Positions 25,886-33,206 of a stretch of DNA of 64,000 bases are shown in pieces. The stretch's first letter is position 1. Each line of letters begins with the position of its first letter. Source of the stretch: VRUE01 sp036276735 (lineage in GTDB: Bacteria > Actinomycetota > Thermoleophilia > Solirubrobacterales > 70-9); assembly GCA_036276735.1 (NCBI GenBank), contig DASUOH010000021.1:62001-126000 (forward strand). Reading direction: 5' to 3'. A model generated the notes under the pieces. That model was not told where the DNA came from and did not search any database. It was given only the letters and a program-made list of their open reading frames with translations. Position numbers and translations under genes: made by a program.

Positions 25886-27004
25886 ATGGCCAAGGACGTC
25901 GGAAGCACGATCGCATCGATGGCCGGGACGATCGCCCGGGAGGTCGCCGAGAGCATCTCCGACGACGGTCATCGCGATGGCAACGGGCATCTGCCGTTCG
26001 GCAAGGAGGGTGGTCAGCTCTCGGGCGCTCGGGGGATGGCCGCCGGAGCAGCTCTGGCGACCGCCGTCCCCCTGGTCGGCAAAGCGGCGAGGAGGCTGGT
26101 CTTCAAACGCATCGGCTCACCGGTCGACGCGGCCAAGAGCGCCGGCGACGGCGTCGCTCAGAAAGTGACCAAAGGGGCGAAGGACGCCGTCGGCGACAAG
26201 GTCGAAGCGGTTGGCGGCGCCCCCGGGATCGCCAAGGAGGTCGGCAAGAAAATGGTTCCAGGCATCGGTGGTGGCGGTAAAGGCAAAGGGAAGAAGGGCA
26301 CTCCCGGTGTGGGCAAGGGCCGCAGGATGCCGGTCCAGCAGGCCGTGGACGTCGCCGTCCCGCTCGCCGTCGCCTACAACCAGTGGACCCAGTTCGAGGA
26401 ATGGCCTCAGTTCATGCACCGCATCGATCGGGTGACCCAGGAGGACGAGTGCACCGTCTCCTTCCGCACCAAGGTCTGGGGCATGTCGAAGGAATTCGTC
26501 GCCCAGATCGTCGAGCAACGCCCGGAGGAGCGCATCCAGTGGAGCGTCACCGAGGGGGTGACGCATACCGGTGTGGTCACCTTCCACGAGCTGGCCCCGA
26601 ACCTGACCCGCATCCAGGTCTCGCTCGACGTCGAGCCCGGCAGCTGGATCGAGAAGATGGCGCGCGGCATGCGGCACGTGAAGCGTGCGGTGCGCGCCGA
26701 CTTGGCCCGGTTCAAGGCGTTCATCGAGGTGCAGGAGGTCGAGACCGGCGCCTGGCGCGGCAAGATCCACGACGGCGAGGTCGTCGAGCAGCATGACCGC
26801 AAATACGACCGCGGGCGCGAGTACGCGGACTTCGACGACGTCCACGACCGCGAGCACTCGCACGGACCGCAGCGGAAAACGAGCCGGTCGACGAAATCGC
26901 GCAGCTCGAAATCGCGCCGCGGATCCGGCTCGCACGGCTCCCGCCGCCGCGGCAAATCGAAAGCCCGCGGCGGCGGCTCGCGCAAACGCGGCTCCTCGCG
27001 CTGA
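25886..27004 (+). CDS. SRPBCC-domain protein of the gas-vesicle-cluster type
   Basis: A 372-residue protein behind GAGGAGG. Residues about 1-125 are helical and Gly/Lys rich (GGGGKGKGKKGTPGVGKG). Residues about 150-290 form an SRPBCC (START-like) domain: DVAVPLAVAYNQWTQFEEWP, FMHRIDRV, EERIQWSV, VVTFHELAPNLTRIQVSL. The end is a very basic Ser/Arg/Lys tail of about 65 residues. From memory, Streptomyces gas-vesicle clusters encode an SRPBCC protein with the same layout (Gly/Lys linker, YDQWTRFEDFP-like start, FHELAPDLTRI, and a following E..GWRGEI motif, here TGAWRGKIHDGEVV). It heads an eight-gene operon here. Confidence 0.8.
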   Translation: MAKDVGSTIASMAGTIAREVAESISDDGHRDGNGHLPFGKEGGQLSGARGMAAGAALATAVPLVGKAARRLVFKRIGSPVDAAKSAGDGVAQKVTKGAKDAVGDKVEAVGGAPGIAKEVGKKMVPGIGGGGKGKGKKGTPGVGKGRRMPVQQAVDVAVPLAVAYNQWTQFEEWPQFMHRIDRVTQEDECTVSFRTKVWGMSKEFVAQIVEQRPEERIQWSVTEGVTHTGVVTFHELAPNLTRIQVSLDVEPGSWIEKMARGMRHVKRAVRADLARFKAFIEVQEVETGAWRGKIHDGEVVEQHDRKYDRGREYADFDDVHDREHSHGPQRKTSRSTKSRSSKSRRGSGSHGSRRRGKSKARGGGSRKRGSSR

Positions 27005-27016
27005 GGAGGGCGCGGC

Positions 27017-27166
27017 ATGCGCAAGCTCCTCAAGCGGGCAGCCCTCGACCGGCTGACGGGCAAGCGGCCCTCGGGGCCGCGAGCTGCCGGAGCGGCGATC
27101 GCGGTGGGCGGGACGGCGGCCGCGCTCACCTACCGCCTCCTGCGCCACCAGGGCAAGGGGTCGTAG
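27017..27166 (+). CDS. 49-residue membrane peptide
   Basis: ATG 27017, 12 bases after the SRPBCC stop, with GAGGAGG upstream. The peptide has a basic amphipathic start (MRKLLKRAALDRLTGKR), one Ala/Gly-rich hydrophobic stretch (AAGAAIAVGGTAAALTYRLL) and a basic end. It looks like a single-span or membrane-surface peptide. No family is recognised; the operon position supports it being real. Confidence 0.65.
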   Translation: MRKLLKRAALDRLTGKRPSGPRAAGAAIAVGGTAAALTYRLLRHQGKGS

Positions 27167-27173
27167 GCCCGCG

Positions 27174-27404
27174 ATGAAGGTCGACCTGAACCGGCTCGCC
27201 TCGGCGGCGGCGGAGTCCTACTTCCAGGCTCGCGGTCCGTCGCACGACGCCGAGGAGAACGGGAGGGACAGCCGGCTCGGCGGGCTGGGAGGGGTGGCGC
27301 TCGGAGTCGGCCTGGCTGTCACCGCCCGCGCCCTCTACAACCGGGCGCGCCGCTTTGACCTCGAGCGGGTCGCCGGAGCGGTCGAGGACAGGCTCTCGCG
27401 CTGA
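27174..27404 (+). CDS. 76-residue small membrane-associated protein
   Basis: ATG 27174, 7 bases after the previous stop. It starts MKVDLNRLASAAAESYF, has a polar middle, a Gly/Ala/Leu-rich hydrophobic segment (LGGVALGVGLAVTARAL) and ends RFDLERVAGAVEDRL, an amphipathic helix. No family is recognised. With the neighbouring 49-residue peptide it shares a pattern of one glycine-rich hydrophobic segment flanked by basic helices, so both may coat or anchor the same structure. Confidence 0.65.
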   Translation: MKVDLNRLASAAAESYFQARGPSHDAEENGRDSRLGGLGGVALGVGLAVTARALYNRARRFDLERVAGAVEDRLSR

Positions 27405-27533
27405 CGGCAGCTTCACGGGACCCTCTCCCGGAGCGGCGAAGGCGTTTGCTCGAAAACGCCAGGGGTACGCAGTACAGAGACGGATCTCGAGTTTGTGGGA
27501 GGCCTCGGGATCAGCAATTACAGGAGAGGAACG

Positions 27534-28133
27534 ATGGCCGAGACGAAAACGAAAAGCGGCAGCAAGAGTCGTTCCGGGTCGAGTGCCTCGCGCGGCCGGT
27601 CCAATGGAAGCGGCTCGCAGAGTCGATCGAAAGGCAGTGCTTCCAAAGGCCGCTCGAATGGCTCCAAGGGCCGGACGACCAAGTCGAGCAAACAGAGCAA
27701 ACCGAAAGCTTCGAAAGCCGCCAAAGGCGGTGCGAAAGAGAGCGGCACCCAGACGACCGGCGCTCTGCGCGAGGCCGCGTCGAAGGCGAAAGGCCCCGCC
27801 GTCGCCGGAGGCATGGCGCTCGCCGGGCTGGCTGCGGGCGGTATCGCCCTCTCGCGCAACGGCCGCAAGAGCCGTTCGCTGCCGCTGGTGGGCAGGAAGC
27901 GACACGGCCTGCCGAAGCCACACGTCTCTATGCCGCATCTCTCGATGCCGAGCATGCCCAAGCCCGATGTCTCGAAGCTGAGAGGCGATGGCAAGGAGAC
28001 CCGCAAGGCGCTCGGCGCGAGCGCGAAGGCGTTTGGCGAGATGGCGGTTGAGGTCGGCAAGGCCGGCCAGCGCGTCGGCGAGCTCGCCAACGAGGTCCGG
28101 CGTGTCCGCGAGGAGGCCGCGAGGAAGAGCTGA
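27534..28133 (+). CDS. Basic Ser/Lys/Gly-rich protein with central hydrophobic segment
   Basis: A 199-residue protein; ATG 27534 follows AGGAGAGGA. Residues 1-75 are an almost pure Ser/Lys/Gly/Arg tract, likely disordered and nucleic-acid or polyanion binding. Residues about 85-105 form a glycine-rich hydrophobic helix (VAGGMALAGLAAGGIAL). Residues about 120-145 hold PHVSMPHLSMPSMPKPDVS, a short M/P/S repeat. The last 45 residues are an amphipathic helix (AFGEMAVEVGKAGQRVGELA). Its stop overlaps the start of the next gene (TGATG). Unrecognised family. Confidence 0.65.
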   Translation: MAETKTKSGSKSRSGSSASRGRSNGSGSQSRSKGSASKGRSNGSKGRTTKSSKQSKPKASKAAKGGAKESGTQTTGALREAASKAKGPAVAGGMALAGLAAGGIALSRNGRKSRSLPLVGRKRHGLPKPHVSMPHLSMPSMPKPDVSKLRGDGKETRKALGASAKAFGEMAVEVGKAGQRVGELANEVRRVREEAARKS

Positions 28134-28825
28134 TGGCCGAGAAAAAGAGTAAATCGAGGAAATCGAGCAACCGATCGAACCGATCGGGGTCCCGTAGTTT
28201 GGGGTCCCGTCGCGACGGCCACTCCTCGTCTGGCGGCAGGAAGCGCTCTCGCGAGGAATTCCCCGACTACTCGGTCGCCGATCCGCGCGAGCTGCCGGAC
28301 GGCCCCGACGTCCTGCTCGACGCGCCGGTGGTCAAGGTCGACGAAATCGACATCGAAGTCGCCGAGCTGCGAGCCCAGGTCGCGGTGATGGCGGAGGTGC
28401 GCGACATGGTCCAGCTGAGCGTCGGCGCCGACGTCAGCCTCGGCAAGGTGGAGCTGAAGATCGAGGGGGTTGAGGCCCAGGCGCTGTTGAAGGCGAGGCT
28501 TGACAACGTCGCGCTCATCTTGGAGCGCGTGCTGACGACCCTGGACCGAAACCCGGAGCTGCTCGAAGGCATCGGGCACGCCGTCGAAGGGGTCGGCGAA
28601 GGCGCCGGCCACCTGGTCGGCGAGGCCGGCGAGGCGGTCGAGGACGTCGGCGAAGGCGCCGAAGGCGCGGTCCAGCAAATTGGCCAGGGCGCCGGCCAGG
28701 CGGTCGGGCAGGTCGGCGAAGGCGCCGGCCAGGGGGTCGCCGGTGTCGGCGAAGGCGCTCAGCAGCTGACGCAAGGGCTGGCCGGCGGCGGCCAGGGCAA
28801 AGGCCAAGAAGGAGGCGGTCGCTGA
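28133..28825 (+). CDS. Conserved-domain protein with 11-residue repeats, paralogue A
   Basis: A 230-residue protein. Residues 1-45 are basic Ser/Arg rich. Residues about 50-145 are a conserved domain shared with the next gene: DVLLDAPVVKVDEIDIEV, VAVMAEVRDMVQLSVGADV, LGKVELKIEGVEAQALLK, LERVLTTLDRNPELLE. From residue 155, tandem 11-residue units (GQGAGQAVGQV, GEGAGQGVAGV and similar), broken by one 7-residue unit GEAVEDV, run to near the end. Hydrophobic residues recur at positions 4, 8 and 11, as in lipid-binding 11/3 amphipathic helices. TGATG overlaps at both ends show strict co-translation. Confidence 0.75.
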   Translation: MAEKKSKSRKSSNRSNRSGSRSLGSRRDGHSSSGGRKRSREEFPDYSVADPRELPDGPDVLLDAPVVKVDEIDIEVAELRAQVAVMAEVRDMVQLSVGADVSLGKVELKIEGVEAQALLKARLDNVALILERVLTTLDRNPELLEGIGHAVEGVGEGAGHLVGEAGEAVEDVGEGAEGAVQQIGQGAGQAVGQVGEGAGQGVAGVGEGAQQLTQGLAGGGQGKGQEGGGR

Positions 28826-29982
28826 TGGCCCCCCGCGCCAAGGAGAAAGCGAAAACCGCGAAGGACGTGCGCGCACCCCAGCGAGGCGTGAGCAGGGGGC
28901 GGCGAGCGTCGGGAAAGTCGGAGAAGTACCGCTTCGCGCAGAACGTCGGCGAGGCCGGCACCGCCGCTGAGCGCGAATACGAGGCATACGCCCTCTCGGA
29001 TATCGAGGACCCGCGCGGCGATCCCGACGTGCTCCTCGACGTGCCGGTCGTCAAGGTCGACTCCATCCATCTGGAGGTGGATGACCTCGACGCCCGCGTG
29101 GCGCTCAAAGCGCAGGTGCTCGACCTGGTCAAACTGAACGTGGGGGTCGACGTCCACCTCGGCAAGCTGCGGATCGACATCAAAGGAGTCGAGGCACAGG
29201 CGCTGCTGAAGGTGCGACTCGACCGCGTCACGGCGATCGTCGACCGGGTCCTGACCACGATCGATCGCAACCCCGAGTTGGTGAAGAGCCTCGGGCGGAC
29301 CGCCGAACAGATTGGCGAAGGGACGGGCCATGCGCTGGGCGAGACCGGCGAGGCCGTCGAGGACGTCGGTCAGGGCGCCGGTCAGGCCGTGGGCGAAGTC
29401 GGTCAGGGCGCCGGTCAGGCCGTCGGCGAGCTGGGCGAAGGCGCAAGTCAGGCCGTCGGCGAAGTCGGCGAAGGCGCCGGTCAGGCCGTCGGCCAGCTCG
29501 ACCAGACGCTTCAGGGCGTCGGCGACACGGCGGGACAGGCGTTAGGCCAGGCGGGCGAGGTCGCCGGACAGGCGGGCCAGGCGGCCGGACAGGCGGGTCA
29601 AGCCGCAGGTCAAGCCGGCCAGGCCGCTGGAGGTCTGCTCGGTGGGGAAGGCGGAGGCAATGGCGGCGGGGGCGGAGGCGGACTTGCCGGCGCCAGCGCC
29701 TCCGGAATCGCCAAGCTGGCCGCGAAAGCCGTTGCCGAAGAGCTGAAAGCATCGGCCAAGGAGGAGGCGAAAGAGCTAGGCCTCGCGGCGGCGCGCAAAG
29801 CGAAACGGGTCGGCGAGCGGCGCAAGCAGCGCAAAGCGGAGGAGCTGAACGCCACCGAGGTGGCGATGCGAACCGCCGAGGAGCTGGAAGTCGACCTGGA
29901 AGAGGTGGAGGGCTCGGGTCCCGAAGGGCGCGTCACGATCCGCGACGTGAAGCGCGCTCAGGAGCAGGCCCAGGAGGCCTGA
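28825..29982 (+). CDS. Conserved-domain protein with 11- and 7-residue repeats and E3-binding-like end, paralogue B
   Basis: A 385-residue protein. After a basic start, residues about 65-160 repeat the paralogue A domain (DVLLDVPVVKVDSIHLEV, VLDLVKLNVGVDVHLGKL, GVEAQALLKVRLDRV, VLTTIDRNPELV). Residues about 164-225 hold four consecutive 11-residue units of the type GQGAGQAVGEV. Five 7-residue units AGQAAGQ follow, then a Gly-rich stretch, a charged helix, and a C-terminal segment ATEVAMRTAEELEVDLEEV-x-GSGPEGRVTIRDVKRA. The last matches the E3/peripheral-subunit-binding fold pattern (TPxARxLAxELGVDL, GTGxxGRIxxxDV). The whole looks like a scaffold or coat protein with a docking end. Confidence 0.75.
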   Translation: MAPRAKEKAKTAKDVRAPQRGVSRGRRASGKSEKYRFAQNVGEAGTAAEREYEAYALSDIEDPRGDPDVLLDVPVVKVDSIHLEVDDLDARVALKAQVLDLVKLNVGVDVHLGKLRIDIKGVEAQALLKVRLDRVTAIVDRVLTTIDRNPELVKSLGRTAEQIGEGTGHALGETGEAVEDVGQGAGQAVGEVGQGAGQAVGELGEGASQAVGEVGEGAGQAVGQLDQTLQGVGDTAGQALGQAGEVAGQAGQAAGQAGQAAGQAGQAAGGLLGGEGGGNGGGGGGGLAGASASGIAKLAAKAVAEELKASAKEEAKELGLAAARKAKRVGERRKQRKAEELNATEVAMRTAEELEVDLEEVEGSGPEGRVTIRDVKRAQEQAQEA

Positions 29983-29986
29983 GCCG

Positions 29987-30289
29987 GTGGCGCGCAAGGG
30001 CGAGCCAGCGGGGCTGGAGGGCGCCGACGTCGAGGTCGGGGCTCGGGTCAAGGCGAAGCGGATGCGCTTTCGCAGCGAGCCGGAGACGGACGTCGAGTTC
30101 CACGGCGAGACCAGCACGCCCGAGGGCCGCACCGACCTCGAGACCTCCTCGGGCAGCGAGCGCGAGCACCTGCCGGAGGAGGTGGAGCCAGGCGTCACCT
30201 ACCGCGACGTTCGGGTCGGATGGCAGGCCTCGGCCCGCCTCGTAGATCCAGCCGACGCCGATGAGGACAGAGAGGAGAGCGAAAAATGA
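29987..30289 (+). CDS. 100-residue acidic protein of the same operon
   Basis: GTG 29987, 4 bases after the previous stop. It has an N-terminal half with VGARVKAKRMRFRSEPETDV, then GETSTPEGRTDLE, then LPEEVEPGVTYRDVRVGWQA, likely short beta strands, and an acidic tail. No family is recognised with confidence. Its stop overlaps the next start (ATGA), so it belongs to the same transcription unit. Confidence 0.65.
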   Translation: MARKGEPAGLEGADVEVGARVKAKRMRFRSEPETDVEFHGETSTPEGRTDLETSSGSEREHLPEEVEPGVTYRDVRVGWQASARLVDPADADEDREESEK

Positions 30290-30465
30290 AGAGCAAGGCG
30301 AGAGACAAGGCCGGCGGCAAGCTCGACAAGGCGATGGGCAGAGCCCGTGAGGCGAGCGGGGCGCTGAAAGGCAATCCCGAGGACAAGAACAAAGGACGGC
30401 GGAAGCAAGCCAAGGGCGCGGCCCGCAAGAAGAAAGGGCACCTCCGAGACCTGTTCAGGCGCTGA
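30286..30465 (+). CDS. CsbD-like stress protein
   Basis: A 59-residue basic hydrophilic protein starting in a 4-base overlap with the preceding gene. It reads KARDKAGGKLDKAMGRAREA, then SGALKGNPEDKNKGRRKQAKG, which matches the CsbD pattern (a short helical general-stress protein of unknown mechanism), with an unusual Arg/Lys end. It closes the operon that starts at 25886. A convergent acidic gene follows. Confidence 0.75.
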   Translation: MKSKARDKAGGKLDKAMGRAREASGALKGNPEDKNKGRRKQAKGAARKKKGHLRDLFRR

Positions 30466-30537
30466 CGGCGAAGGGCGGTGGCCGGTGGCTCCCGCTTCAC
30501 CAGCCGCCCGGTGCGATGGCAGAGCCTGGCGGCTCCG

Positions 30538-30729
30538 CTATTCGCCAAGCCCGTCTACTAATTTGGCAAGACGGGTCAACGTCTCTCCCTCGTTGCCATC
30601 CCGTGAGACTTCAATGGTGATGACCTCGTCAGTGATGTTGATCGAGGTTCCCCCCTGCTCCTCGTCGAGATCCTGGTCCTCTTCGTCTTGTTGCTCGACG
30701 TCTTGATCCTCTTCGGTTTTACGTGCCAT
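30538..30729 (-). CDS. Small acidic protein
   Basis: A 63-residue protein, ATG 30729 behind GGAGGAG. The first 27 residues are almost all Glu, Asp and Gln; the rest is a short beta-like segment (SINITDEVITIEVSRDG) and an amphipathic helix (ETLTRLAKLVDGLGE). Charge and size make it a possible partner of the basic proteins encoded by the convergent operon. No family is recognised. Confidence 0.7.
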   Translation of the reverse strand: MARKTEEDQDVEQQDEEDQDLDEEQGGTSINITDEVITIEVSRDGNEGETLTRLAKLVDGLGE

Positions 30730-30853
30730 TCTGCTCCTCCTTCCTAGCGGTCCCGGTCTCGTCTACTACCCCGCCCAAGTCTCGGAGAATCGACTCGCTC
30801 CGCCAGGGGGATCGGCGGAAAGGAGACCCGAAGAGCTAACGGCGCGTCAGCGG

Positions 30854-31741
30854 TTACAGGCTGCCGCGCTCACAGCCGCGGGCGACATCGTGGCCGCGGT
30901 TGCCGCGGCATAGGTCGAAGCCGGCGCCGCCGGCGAGGTTGTCGGAGCCGGCCCGGCCGAGGAGGCGGTCGGCGCCGCGGTTGCCGCGGAGGCGGTCGGC
31001 GCCGCCGCCGCCGATCAGCCGGTCGCGGCCGGCATTGCCGAAGACGCGGTCGGCCCAGATGCCCGCCCTGACCACGTCGTCGCCGCTGCCGCCGCAGACG
31101 AGGTCGTGGCCGCGGAAGGTGTGGACGATGTCGTCGCCGCCGCGGGCCAGGACGACATCGTCGCCGACCGTGCCGACCAGGCGGTCGTCGCCGCCGGTCC
31201 CGAGGACGGTCGCGGGCTGGCCGGCGCAGGTCGCGACCCGCAGCGGCAGGACGCGGGTCGACTCGGTCACGAGGTCGTTGCCGGCGCGCGGGTCGCGCGT
31301 CCGGCTGCGCACCGTCGCGCTGTTGGTGATTCGCCCTGGCCGCGTCGGCGTCCCGCTGATCGCCACCGTGGGGATGGTCGCCCCGGTCCCGACGCCGATC
31401 ACTCCGAGATCGCAGTTGACCGTGCGACCGTTGACCGCACACGTCCCCTGCGTCGTGCTGACCGCGATGTTGTCGAGCGACTGCGGCAGCTTGTCGGTAA
31501 GCCTGACTCCGAGCGCCGGGCTGGGGCCGCGGTTGACCACCTGGACCGTGTAGGTCAGCGTCGTGCCGACGACGACCGGATCCGGACTGTCGGACTTGCT
31601 CACCGCGAGGTCGGCCTCCCCCTCCGTCTGCGCCTGCGGCAGCGCAACGCTGCCGCTCAGCAGGGCAACCCCGGCAAGAAGCGCGGCGGCAAAGGTGCGC
31701 GAGAGGCGCTTCGTTGAAGGACGCTTTCCCCTGTTTGCCAT
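30854..31741 (-). CDS. Exported DUF11-RTX fusion protein
   Basis: A 295-residue secreted protein. Residues 1-38 are a signal peptide. Residues about 42-165 are a DUF11 Ig-like domain (DLAVSKSDSPDPVVVGTTLT, YTVQVVNRGPSPALGVRLTD, ITNSATV). A Cys-flanked linker (VATCAGQPATVLGTGGDDRL) leads to about nine RTX nonapeptides (GDDVVLARG, GGADRLRGN, GADRLLGR). The last repeats hold Arg where calcium-binding beta-rolls often carry Ala or Asn, and two Cys cap the end. Probably a surface or secreted adhesin-like protein. A divergent exported protein starts at 31909, with a palindrome between them. Confidence 0.85.
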   Translation of the reverse strand: MANRGKRPSTKRLSRTFAAALLAGVALLSGSVALPQAQTEGEADLAVSKSDSPDPVVVGTTLTYTVQVVNRGPSPALGVRLTDKLPQSLDNIAVSTTQGTCAVNGRTVNCDLGVIGVGTGATIPTVAISGTPTRPGRITNSATVRSRTRDPRAGNDLVTESTRVLPLRVATCAGQPATVLGTGGDDRLVGTVGDDVVLARGGDDIVHTFRGHDLVCGGSGDDVVRAGIWADRVFGNAGRDRLIGGGGADRLRGNRGADRLLGRAGSDNLAGGAGFDLCRGNRGHDVARGCERGSL

Positions 31742-31823
31742 TGCAGATCCTCATTCGCAGGAATTCCCGCGGCGGCCGGCCTCAAACGAAGCGCGTCAGC
31801 ACAGTTCCGGCACAGGGGCGCGA

Positions 31824-31839
31824 TGTCAGCACGCTTACA
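31824..31839. promoter_or_regulatory. Crp/Fnr-like palindromic operator, copy 5
   Basis: TGTCAGCACGCTTACA matches TGTCA-N6-TGACA at all but one base. It sits in the divergent region between the DUF11-RTX gene (start 31741, minus) and an exported protein gene (start 31909, plus), at 83 and 70 bases respectively, similar to the other copies. Confidence 0.55.
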
Positions 31840-31908
31840 CCGCCGCGAAGCACCTGGTCCCGGCCCCTGTTGAGAGGTCATCAGCGCAAATCGACGGGGG
31901 GAGCTGAG

Positions 31909-32319
31909 ATGTTCTTGAGAGCGATTGTTTGCGGCGTCCTGGCCTGCGGCCTGCTCGCCGCCGAGGCGACGGCGGGCGTCGACTCGGCCGCTGCTCGGCT
32001 GCTGAAGGGCAAGACGGCCCAGGGTTACGCGATCAAGGTCATCGCGAAGGAGAAGGTCTTCAAGATCCTGCGCTTTGAAGCTGAGCTGAAGTGCAGCGAC
32101 GGCACGCGGCTGATCCTCGTGGAGAGCGGCTTCCTCTGGACCCGCGCCGGCAACGGCGGGAAATTCAGGGACGCCCAGTTCGGCAGGACCGACTCCGTCT
32201 ACTTCCGTGGCCGGCTCACCGAGCAGCGCCTACGCGGCCGTGTGCGCCTGACCGACAAGCTGGGCAAGAAAGTCAGGTGCCGCTCCGGCTGGATCGCGTT
32301 CAACGCGAGGCCCCGCTAG
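31909..32319 (+). CDS. Small exported protein
   Basis: A 136-residue protein; ATG 31909 follows GGGGGGAGCTGAG. Residues 1-22 are a signal peptide (FLRAIVCGVLACGLLAAEATA-G). The mature part is beta-rich with LKGKTAQGYAIKVIAKEKV, FEAELKCSDGTRLILVESG, DSVYFRGRLTEQRLRGRV and a final VRCRSGWIAFNA; two Cys could form a disulfide. From memory similar compact exported proteins are common in Thermoleophilia, with no assigned role. The frame is open upstream to 31714 but the SD fixes the start. Confidence 0.75.
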   Translation: MFLRAIVCGVLACGLLAAEATAGVDSAAARLLKGKTAQGYAIKVIAKEKVFKILRFEAELKCSDGTRLILVESGFLWTRAGNGGKFRDAQFGRTDSVYFRGRLTEQRLRGRVRLTDKLGKKVRCRSGWIAFNARPR

Positions 32320-32356
32320 CGCTCCGCGTTCAATCCGGCGCCTCTGCCGCCGGCAC

Positions 32357-33109
32357 CTAGGCCCGGTGCTCGGGGTTCGGGAAGTCGAAGCGACAGCCGG
32401 CGTCCCACTCGGTGCGCTGATTGCCGTGGGCCGGGATGCCGCCGGCGTCCTTCAGCATCCGCGCCAGGTGAAGCATGTTCCAGGTGGCGAACGTGGTGTT
32501 GCGGTTGGTGAAGTCGTTCTGCGGTCCGCCTGAGCCCTCGTCCAGGTAGGACGGCCCGGGGCCGGCTTCGCCGATCCAGCCCGCGTCGGCCTGGGGCGGG
32601 ATCGTGTAGCCGAGGTGCTGCAGCGAGTAGAGGACGTTCATCGCGCAGTGCTTGATGCCGTCCTCGTTGCCGGTGACGATGCAGCCGCCGACGCGACCGT
32701 AGTAGGCGTACTGACCAGCACTGTTGAGCAGGCTGGAGTTGCCGTAGAGCCGCTCGATCACCTGAGTCGCAACTGAGGACTTCTCCCCCAGCCAGATCGG
32801 CATGCCGAGCACCAGGATGTCGGCCGCCATCACCCGCTCGAAGATCTGCGGCCACTCGTCGCGCTCCCAGCCGTGCTCGGTCATGTCGGGCCAGACGCCG
32901 ATCGCGATCTCGTGGTCGACGGCGCGGAGGCACTCCACCGCGACGCCGTTGCGCCGCATGATCTCGATCGAGACGTCCATCAGCCCCTGCGTGTTGGAGA
33001 TTTCGGGGCTGCGTTTCAGCGTGCAGTTGACGAAGAGCGCGCGCAGGTCCGTGTAGTCGGCCTCGCTCCGCTCGCACAGCTGCGCCTGCATTGGGGTCAA
33101 TTCGGTCAT
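32357..33109 (-). CDS. Flavodoxin-like NAD(P)H-dependent oxidoreductase
   Basis: A 250-residue protein; ATG 33109 follows AAGGAG. The flavodoxin-like fold is shown by RALFVNCTLKRSPEISNT (FMN phosphate loop region), then VMAADILVLGMPIWLGEKSS, the typical second flavin loop, and YYGRVGGCIVTGNEDG. It resembles NADPH-dependent FMN reductase/WrbA-type family members and should bind FMN and reduce quinones or other electrophiles. The long C-terminal extension (NMLHLARMLKDAGG and beyond) is usual for a subset of actinobacterial members. It is divergent from the anti-sigma-like gene. Confidence 0.85.
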   Translation of the reverse strand: MTELTPMQAQLCERSEADYTDLRALFVNCTLKRSPEISNTQGLMDVSIEIMRRNGVAVECLRAVDHEIAIGVWPDMTEHGWERDEWPQIFERVMAADILVLGMPIWLGEKSSVATQVIERLYGNSSLLNSAGQYAYYGRVGGCIVTGNEDGIKHCAMNVLYSLQHLGYTIPPQADAGWIGEAGPGPSYLDEGSGGPQNDFTNRNTTFATWNMLHLARMLKDAGGIPAHGNQRTEWDAGCRFDFPNPEHRA

Positions 33110-33206
33110 GTCGTCTCCTTCGCCCGTTCGGACTTTGTACCGCGCCCCGCGGCGCGCACTGCTCGAGAGAGCGTGCCACATCGTCGAAAGTGGGTAGAAG
33201 GGGAAC

